In this document: positions 5,648-10,853 of the stretch, piece after piece
Layout of the letters: every line of letters begins with the position of its first letter
How positions within the stretch are numbered: the stretch's first letter is position 1
DNA from: an uncultured Aquimarina sp.
GTDB taxonomy: Bacteria; Bacteroidota; Bacteroidia; Flavobacteriales; Flavobacteriaceae
Reading direction: 5' to 3'
NCBI GenBank assembly: GCA_937958735.1
Contig: CALGNG010000220.1
Location: 1-10,853 of the forward strand
Length of the DNA stretch: 10,853 bases
Program-made: the position numbers and the translations under genes
Notes under the pieces: generated by a model
Database searches by the model: none
What the model was told of the DNA's origin: nothing
The model's input: only the letters and a program-made list of their open reading frames with translations

Positions 5648-7159
5648 TTATAATATATAATTTTTCATAAGTCTAAAGTTAAAAATACTTCCTTTTCCTA
5701 ACTTAGACTTTACACTAATCTCACCTTCGTGCATACGTATAATTTTTTCGCAATGTGCTAACCCTACTCCATCTCCACTTTGCGAATCATCTTTGGATTG
5801 AACTCTGCTGAAAATTTTAAAAATCTCTTCTTGATCTAATTCTGATATTCCAATTCCATTATCTTTAACAGAGAAGGAACTGTATTTGTCGTCCGAGAGA
5901 GAAGATATTTCTATTTTGGGAGTTATTCCCTTCTTACTATATTTAATGGCATTAGAGATTAAATTTTGAAACAACAACCTCAACTCTACAGGAAACGCTT
6001 TTATTGTGGGTAATTTATTTTGAATTGACACCTTAGCCTTAGAGCTAACTATGCTATTTCCTAAATCTTGAAGTACCGTATTTACCAACTCGTTAGTATT
6101 TACACTAACCCGTTTCGAATTTTGCCCTATTTGTATATGGGAAAGTAACGATCGTATTTGAGAAGATAACCTATCCACCGCTTGGTCTATGTAACTAATG
6201 TAATCTCTCCCTTTTTCATCTAATTTTTCCCTATAAAGTTTGTCCAATAAATCATTCGCAAATTTAATTGTTGCTAATGGCTCTTGTAAATCGTGCGAAC
6301 ATGTAGAAACTAATTGTTCTAATTCTGCATTAAGATTTTCTAAACGTTTACTCTTTTTGTTTAACTTTTTTTGAGTGTTTTTTAATTCTGATATATCTAC
6401 TAATGTAGAACGGCTTAGCAGTACTTTCCCCTTTTCATCTCTTTGTGCTGTAGTATATAAAATTACAGGTATGGATCCTCCAGATTTTGTCTTTAACTCC
6501 ATCTCTTCGCTATCAAGATAGCCTATACTTTTAAATTTTTCTATTAGAGTTAAACATTTTTCCTTTCTTTCTTTTGTAAAAATGGTGTGAACGGGACGCC
6601 CTATAATCTCTGTTTTAGATTGATATCCCATTTTGTTTATCGTATACAAATTACAGTCTGCAATTAAGCTTGTTTCTGGATTTACACTAAGATGCATTAC
6701 TGGGTCGTTTTCAAAAAAAGAATTATACCTACTTTCGCTAAACTCTAACTGCCTCTTTGCCTCTTCAAAAGATTCATATCCATTGTTAACCTTATGTGTT
6801 TCTTCACATAAAACTTCTTGAGGTATAAATGTAACTATGAAATAAGATTGATTTAAGCTAGTTATTAAATTAGAAATAATCTTAACCTTCTTTTGTTGAT
6901 TCTGGCAATTAAAATAAATTACATCTCTTTTTTCTGTACCATTACTTCTTAGGTTTTTTTGTAAATTTTCTAGCAATATATCTGAAACTAATTCTGGGAG
7001 TGCTTCTAAAATTTTAACATTTTCATATACATTATGAAAGCTTAAAGTTATATTATCTCCTATTGCTTCTGTAACACGATAAGACATATCTAAACGAACA
7101 CATAATGCATTCATTTGCGACATAATCACCTCATTAAGTAACCTTTCTTGAGTTTCCAT
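5648..7159 (-). CDS. PAS-domain sensor histidine kinase, soluble, orphan
   Basis: This 503-residue cytosolic kinase has no membrane segment. Residues about 15-112 resemble the PAS-like region of CheB/CheR fusion proteins (Y/L-rich lead, then ILEALPELVSDILLENLQ). A canonical PAS domain spans about 143-258 (ESRYNSFFENDPVMHLSVNP to STLVDIS). A short coiled coil (263-286) leads to a HisKA H-box, STCSHDLQEP, with phospho-acceptor H289. The HATPase domain has the N-box FQNLISNAIKYS (N399, N403), G1 DNGIGIS (433-439), F-box IFKIFSRV and G2 GDGVGL (462-467). All catalytic motifs are present, so autophosphorylation is expected. No receiver domain or response regulator lies in the window, so its partner is unknown. 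The ATG at 7159 is preceded by AAGAGGG six bases upstream, a fair Shine-Dalgarno site and unusual among these genes. The ligand or stimulus cannot be read from the sequence. Confidence 0.93.
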   Translation of the reverse strand: METQERLLNEVIMSQMNALCVRLDMSYRVTEAIGDNITLSFHNVYENVKILEALPELVSDILLENLQKNLRSNGTEKRDVIYFNCQNQQKKVKIISNLITSLNQSYFIVTFIPQEVLCEETHKVNNGYESFEEAKRQLEFSESRYNSFFENDPVMHLSVNPETSLIADCNLYTINKMGYQSKTEIIGRPVHTIFTKERKEKCLTLIEKFKSIGYLDSEEMELKTKSGGSIPVILYTTAQRDEKGKVLLSRSTLVDISELKNTQKKLNKKSKRLENLNAELEQLVSTCSHDLQEPLATIKFANDLLDKLYREKLDEKGRDYISYIDQAVDRLSSQIRSLLSHIQIGQNSKRVSVNTNELVNTVLQDLGNSIVSSKAKVSIQNKLPTIKAFPVELRLLFQNLISNAIKYSKKGITPKIEISSLSDDKYSSFSVKDNGIGISELDQEEIFKIFSRVQSKDDSQSGDGVGLAHCEKIIRMHEGEISVKSKLGKGSIFNFRLMKNYIL

Positions 7160-7196
7160 TTAATACCCTCTTAAGTTAAACAAGGTACAAAATTTA
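7160..7196 (-). promoter_or_regulatory. Leader of the histidine kinase gene: SD-like site and weak -7 box
   Basis: On the minus strand AAGAGGG (7172-7166) stands six bases before the ATG at 7159, close to a Shine-Dalgarno site, and supports that start. Upstream, TAAATTTTG (7196-7188) is one base longer than the TAnnTTTG -7 element, overlapped by an ATTATAAA stretch. No clear -33 element is visible, so the promoter part is weak. Confidence 0.3.
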
Positions 7197-7221
7197 TAAT
7201 GTTTAATAATTAAATTAATTT

Positions 7222-7233
7222 AGCGATATCGCT
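7222..7233. other. Perfect 12-base palindrome between parC and the kinase gene
   Basis: AGCGATATCGCT is a perfect palindrome and the only G/C-containing island in an otherwise A/T-rich 121-base spacer. It lies about 63 bases upstream of the kinase ATG and some 26 bases upstream of the weak -7 box, where a dimeric regulator could bind. No second copy is seen nearby, so operator function is only a possibility. Confidence 0.25.
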
Positions 7234-7260
7234 TATTGTTAAAATCAAATAAAAAGAACT

Positions 7261-7290
7261 AAAAAACTGTTAATTTAATATCAAAACAGT
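7261..7290 (-). terminator. Weak terminator at the end of parEC
   Basis: On the minus strand a 6-base stem (ACTGTT at 7290-7285, AACAGT at 7271-7266) with a 13-base loop is followed directly by five T residues (7265-7261). The stem overlaps the last codons and TGA stop of parC. It is short and A/T-rich, so it may leak into the kinase gene on the same strand. Confidence 0.35.
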
Positions 7291-9908
7291 GATATTTGAG
7301 ACTCACCATCATCATCATCATCTGTTTTTTCTTTATTGTTAAGTTCTTCCTCGTCAGTTAATTCTTCATTGACTGGCTCCAATACCTCTTCTTCTTCGTA
7401 AACTAATGGCTCTAAGCTATTAATTTGTTTTACTTTTTCAGAAGTTAATTGATTTCCGATTGCCTTAATACCTTTTACATTAATAAATTCTGAAATATTT
7501 ATTAGCTGATTAGGTTTTTGCTCTTTACCCCTGTGTTTGGTAAAAACAATTTCTATCTGGGGCAAATAATCAGTAGAGATTAGTTCTAAAAAAGAATCTG
7601 AATGATCCGAAATAACAACTTCTTCTTTATTGGTATTTTCTATTAAGAAACGCTTTACATAGTATCGTGCTTTTTCTCCGTCGTAATGTATAGCTGTAAT
7701 AGGTTTTTTAGGGTTCCATTTTTCTAAAACTATCATATCAGCATCAAAATGAAGGGTCACTTCTGGAGTAATGGTTTTTACCAAACCTTTTTGATTGATA
7801 ATTAATAATTTGTCAGACCCTTCGAATTGGCCTATTAACTCTCCTCTTCCATCCACATTTATACGCCTAACTGTATCGTCGAACCAAATTTTACGAGCTT
7901 GTAAGGTAGAAACTCCCGCTTGTTTTAATTCTATTTTTTTAACAGGGTATTTACTTACAGTATTTCCTTTAACTCCTCGCCCTTTTATTAGTAGATCTGA
8001 AAAATCCAAATCGAAGTTTAATTTTTTAACGCTTCCTACTTGTCTTAAATTTATCGAAACAACTTCGGCTTCTCCATTAGGGTTAGCCGTAAAATATAAA
8101 GCTTCGGAACCTGCTTTACCTTGTGTTAAATCGTACTCTTTATCTCTAGTTATAGAAGTTACTGCAAAACGTTTTACAAAGGCTCCACCCCCTCTACCAT
8201 CTTTATAAATTAGATTGTAGATGGTGCGTTTATCTTTTTTCTTAAATACAGCTACGTGGATAATATTTTTACCTACAAAGGTTTTAGATCCTACTTTGGT
8301 AACCATCATTTTACCTTGTTTAGTAAAACAAATCACATCATCTATATCTGCACAATCGGCTACATACTCATCCCGTTTTAGCGAAGTCCCTACAAAACCT
8401 TCTTCTCTATTTACATATAACTTGGTGTTACGCATTACTACCTTAGTAGCCTCTATATCTTCAAATAAACGCAGTTCTGTTTTTCGCCCTTTGTCTTTAC
8501 CGTAAGTAGTTTTTAACCTATTAAAATAACTTATAGCGTAATCTATTAAATTGGCTAGATGGTGTTCTTTTTCTGCAATTTCACCTTCTAGAGCATCAAT
8601 TTTTTGTTGTGCTTTATCTATATCAAATTTAGAAATCCGTTTAATACGTATTTCTGTTAAACGGGTAATATCTTCTTCTGTTATGGCTCTTTTTAAATGG
8701 GTAATATGGGGTTGTAATCCTTTGTCTATTGCTTCTATTACTCCTGGCCAAGTTTCTTGATCTTCTATATCCCGGTAAATTCTATTTTCTATAAAAATAC
8801 GCTCTAAAGAGGCAAAATGCCAATGCTCTTGTAGCTCGCTTAATTGTATTTGAAGTTCTAATCTTAATAATTTTAATGTATTATCGGTACTGCGACGTAA
8901 CATTTCTGATACGCCAATAAAATGTGGCGTGTTTTCTTCGATTACACATCCTAATGGCGAAATGAAAACTTCACAACTGGTAAATGCATATAGTGCATCT
9001 ATAGTTTTATCTGGAGATACATTACTAGGTAGATGAATTAAAATTTCTACCTCAGCAGCGGTATTATCTTCTATTTTCTTGATCTTAATTTTCCCCTTTT
9101 CATTCGCTTTTAATACCGACTCTATTAAAGAGGTTGTAGTGGTAGAAAAAGGAATTTCTGAAATTACTAAATGTGTTTTATCCCGCTGTTCTATTTTAGC
9201 CCTTACACGCACTTTTCCTCCTCGTAAACCATCGTTATAATTAGAAATATCTGCAATACCCGATGTTGGAAAGTCTGGATAAATAGTAAATCGTTTTCCT
9301 TGCAAATGTTTTATAGAAGCACCTATTAATTCTAAAAAATTATGAGGTAACACTTTAGTACTTAATCCTACAGCAATACCCTCTGCCCCTTGTGCTAATA
9401 ATAAAGGAAACATCATAGGTAAATTAATAGGCTCTTTTTTACGACCATCGTAAGAGAGTTGCCAGTTGGTTATTTTTGGATTAAAAACAACATCCAAAGC
9501 AAATTTAGACAAGCGCGCTTCTATATACCTTGCTGCTGCAGCACGATCTCCTGTTAGAATATTACCCCAGTTCCCTTGCATGTCTATAAGTAAATCTTTC
9601 TGCCCCACTTGTACCATGGCATCGGATATACTAGCATCTCCGTGTGGATGGTACTGCATGGTATGCCCTACAATATTAGCTACTTTGTTGTAACGGCCGT
9701 CGTCTAGCTCTTTCATGGAATGTAGGATACGACGTTGTACGGGTTTTAACCCATCTTCTATAGCAGGCACGGCACGCTCTAAAATTACATACGAAGCATA
9801 GTCTAAAAACCAATCTTCGTACATCCCCGTAACTTTTTTAGTTACTTCCCCTTGTGGCTGCTCTGTTGTTTCTGAATGTGATTCTTCTTGATTGTAATTA
9901 TCTTCCAT
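7281..9908 (-). CDS. parC: DNA topoisomerase IV subunit A
   Basis: This 875-residue type IIA topoisomerase A subunit cuts and rejoins DNA in partnership with ParE, mainly to decatenate daughter chromosomes. After an acidic N-terminal extension (about 1-27), the winged-helix breakage domain has DGLKPVQRRIL, the loop YHPHGDASISDAM (86-98) and the catalytic tyrosine Y128 in AAAARYIEARLS. The equivalent of the quinolone-contacting serine is A92, while D96 holds the acidic position. A coiled-coil tower follows (AQQKIDALEGEIAEKEHHL), then a beta-pinwheel C-terminal domain with blade motifs such as GRGVKG. I see no canonical gyrase QRRGGKG box, supporting topoisomerase IV rather than gyrase. The C-terminus is a strongly acidic tail (about 831-869, including five Asp in a row) ending QISLF, like a beta-clamp-binding peptide. 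The ATG at 9908 is 3 bases after the parE stop, so the two subunits are translationally coupled. Confidence 0.95.
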   Translation of the reverse strand: MEDNYNQEESHSETTEQPQGEVTKKVTGMYEDWFLDYASYVILERAVPAIEDGLKPVQRRILHSMKELDDGRYNKVANIVGHTMQYHPHGDASISDAMVQVGQKDLLIDMQGNWGNILTGDRAAAARYIEARLSKFALDVVFNPKITNWQLSYDGRKKEPINLPMMFPLLLAQGAEGIAVGLSTKVLPHNFLELIGASIKHLQGKRFTIYPDFPTSGIADISNYNDGLRGGKVRVRAKIEQRDKTHLVISEIPFSTTTTSLIESVLKANEKGKIKIKKIEDNTAAEVEILIHLPSNVSPDKTIDALYAFTSCEVFISPLGCVIEENTPHFIGVSEMLRRSTDNTLKLLRLELQIQLSELQEHWHFASLERIFIENRIYRDIEDQETWPGVIEAIDKGLQPHITHLKRAITEEDITRLTEIRIKRISKFDIDKAQQKIDALEGEIAEKEHHLANLIDYAISYFNRLKTTYGKDKGRKTELRLFEDIEATKVVMRNTKLYVNREEGFVGTSLKRDEYVADCADIDDVICFTKQGKMMVTKVGSKTFVGKNIIHVAVFKKKDKRTIYNLIYKDGRGGGAFVKRFAVTSITRDKEYDLTQGKAGSEALYFTANPNGEAEVVSINLRQVGSVKKLNFDLDFSDLLIKGRGVKGNTVSKYPVKKIELKQAGVSTLQARKIWFDDTVRRINVDGRGELIGQFEGSDKLLIINQKGLVKTITPEVTLHFDADMIVLEKWNPKKPITAIHYDGEKARYYVKRFLIENTNKEEVVISDHSDSFLELISTDYLPQIEIVFTKHRGKEQKPNQLINISEFINVKGIKAIGNQLTSEKVKQINSLEPLVYEEEEVLEPVNEELTDEEELNNKEKTDDDDDGESQISLF

Positions 9909-9911
9909 ACG

Positions 9912-10853
9912 TTATGCCTGCTCTTCTACTTTATCCAATTCTACTTTAAGATTCTTAATAATAAACTCCTGCCTATTAGGAGTATTTTTACCCATGTAAA
10001 ACTCTAACATCTCCTCTATAGGTTTATCCTTATCCAACATTATCGGGTCTAAACGTATATCTTCTCCTATAAAATGTACGAATTCGTTAGGCGAAATTTC
10101 TCCTAATCCTTTAAATCGAGTAATTTCGGGTTTACTCCCTAGCTTACCAATAGCGTTAACCCGTTCTTGTTCCGAGTAACAATAAATGGTTTCCTTTTTA
10201 TTTCTTACACGAAACAAAGGGGTTTGTAATATATATAAGTGTCCTTCTTTTATTAATTCTGGAAAGAATTGTAGGAAGAAGGTTATTAACAATAATCGAA
10301 TGTGCATACCATCCACATCGGCATCGGTTGCAATTACAATATTGTTATATCGAAGGTCTTCTATAGATTCCTCTATATTTAATGCTGCTTGTAATAAGTT
10401 AAATTCTTCATTCTCGTACACTATCTTTTTAGTCATGTTATAGCAGTTTAATGGTTTTCCACGTAAACTAAACACTGCCTGTGTATTTACATCTCTAGAT
10501 TTGGTAATGGATCCACTTGCCGAATCTCCCTCTGTTATAAATAAAGTGCTTTCTAAATATCTTGGATTTTTAGCATCGCCCAAATGCACACGACAATCTC
10601 TTAACTTCTTATTATGTAAGTTAGATTTTTTAGCACGGTCTTTGGCTAACTTTCTAATTCCAGATAACTCTTTACGCTCGCGTTCTGCTTGAAGAATTTT
10701 ACGTTGTAAGGCCTCTGCCGTTTCTGTATTTTTATGAAGAAAATTATCTAAGTGTGTTTTTACAAAATCGTTAATATAGGTACGTACTGTTGGTAAATCC
10801 CCTCCCATGTCTGTAGAACCCAACTTGGTTTTTGTTTGACTTTCAAAAACAGG
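9912..10853 (-). CDS. parE: DNA topoisomerase IV subunit B, C-terminal part (partial at right edge)
   Basis: The frame is open to the window's right edge and gives 313 residues ending in TAA at 9912, roughly the C-terminal half of ParE. The complete subunit supplies the ATPase gate and TOPRIM metal site of topoisomerase IV. The visible part starts [11 protein letters not shown], the end of the transducer domain, which contains the QTK motif whose lysine reaches the ATP site. The TOPRIM domain follows, with [10 protein letters not shown] (105-114, catalytic E108) and the metal-binding ATDADVDG (175-182, D177, D179 and D181). [13 protein letters not shown] (246-258) is a further family signature. 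The protein ends shortly after [13 protein letters not shown], without the long insert found in gammaproteobacterial GyrB. The GHKL ATPase domain lies outside the window. An in-frame TTG at 10823 is internal and is not the start. parC follows after 3 bases in the same operon. Confidence 0.95.
   Translation of the reverse strand, partial: PVFESQTKTKLGSTDMGGDLPTVRTYINDFVKTHLDNFLHKNTETAEALQRKILQAERERKELSGIRKLAKDRAKKSNLHNKKLRDCRVHLGDAKNPRYLESTLFITEGDSASGSITKSRDVNTQAVFSLRGKPLNCYNMTKKIVYENEEFNLLQAALNIEESIEDLRYNNIVIATDADVDGMHIRLLLITFFLQFFPELIKEGHLYILQTPLFRVRNKKETIYCYSEQERVNAIGKLGSKPEITRFKGLGEISPNEFVHFIGEDIRLDPIMLDKDKPIEEMLEFYMGKNTPNRQEFIIKNLKVELDKVEEQA

Noticed and set aside
7308..7322. A CATCATCAT-like run suggesting a His tag or vector sequence.
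   Set aside because: It is the complement of five GAT codons for the Asp run in the natural acidic tail of ParC, within continuous native sequence.
7795..8760. Several plus-strand frames of 69-137 residues opposite parC.
   Set aside because: All are mirror frames of a conserved housekeeping gene; none shows a recognisable domain.
10821..10853. ParE starting at TTG 10823.
   Set aside because: The frame continues to the window edge with [11 protein letters not shown], the conserved QTK segment of ParE, so the start lies outside the window.

Overview
This AT-rich window has the hallmarks of a marine-type Flavobacteriaceae (Bacteroidota) chromosome. The protein sequences are typical of that family, there is almost no Shine-Dalgarno signal ahead of most genes, matches to the Bacteroidota -7 element (TAnnTTTG) occur upstream of some starts, and a Bacteroidota-type topoisomerase IV pair is present. 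Assignment to a genus is not possible from sequence alone. I see no rRNA, tRNA, CRISPR array, transposase, prophage or integrase.

Layout. (1) 1-1174, + strand: the 3' part of metH (cobalamin-dependent methionine synthase, AdoMet-activation domain), open at the left edge. It is followed by an exceptionally long hairpin (1188-1255). (2) 1263-5605: an envelope-polysaccharide island. It holds a possible 40-residue cysteine-containing small ORF, a Kdo-kinase-like lipopolysaccharide kinase (-), a GT9 heptosyltransferase-like enzyme (+), UDP-galactopyranose mutase glf (-) and a WbbI/Gtf3-like glycosyltransferase (+). The four clear genes alternate in orientation, so they form divergent and convergent pairs rather than one operon. 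(3) 5648-7159, - strand: a soluble orphan PAS histidine kinase whose N-terminus looks derived from the PAS region of CheB/CheR-type proteins. (4) 7281-10853, - strand: the parE-parC operon for topoisomerase IV, with parE running off the right edge.

How the genes fit together. The Kdo-kinase-like protein and the GT9 enzyme fit inner-core LPS assembly: Kdo phosphorylation followed by sugar addition to the core. Glf makes UDP-galactofuranose, and the divergently transcribed glycosyltransferase belongs to the family that includes the galactofuranosyltransferase WbbI. The glf/GT pair is therefore a compact make-and-transfer module for galactofuranose. metH and parEC are unrelated housekeeping flanks.

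The most interesting leads are the galactofuranose module beside LPS-core genes, a terminal QISLF peptide on ParC that matches the beta-clamp-binding consensus, the CheR-PAS-like orphan kinase, the 34-bp-arm hairpin after metH, and the small Cys ORF next to it. None proves a wholly new system; each is stated with its test.
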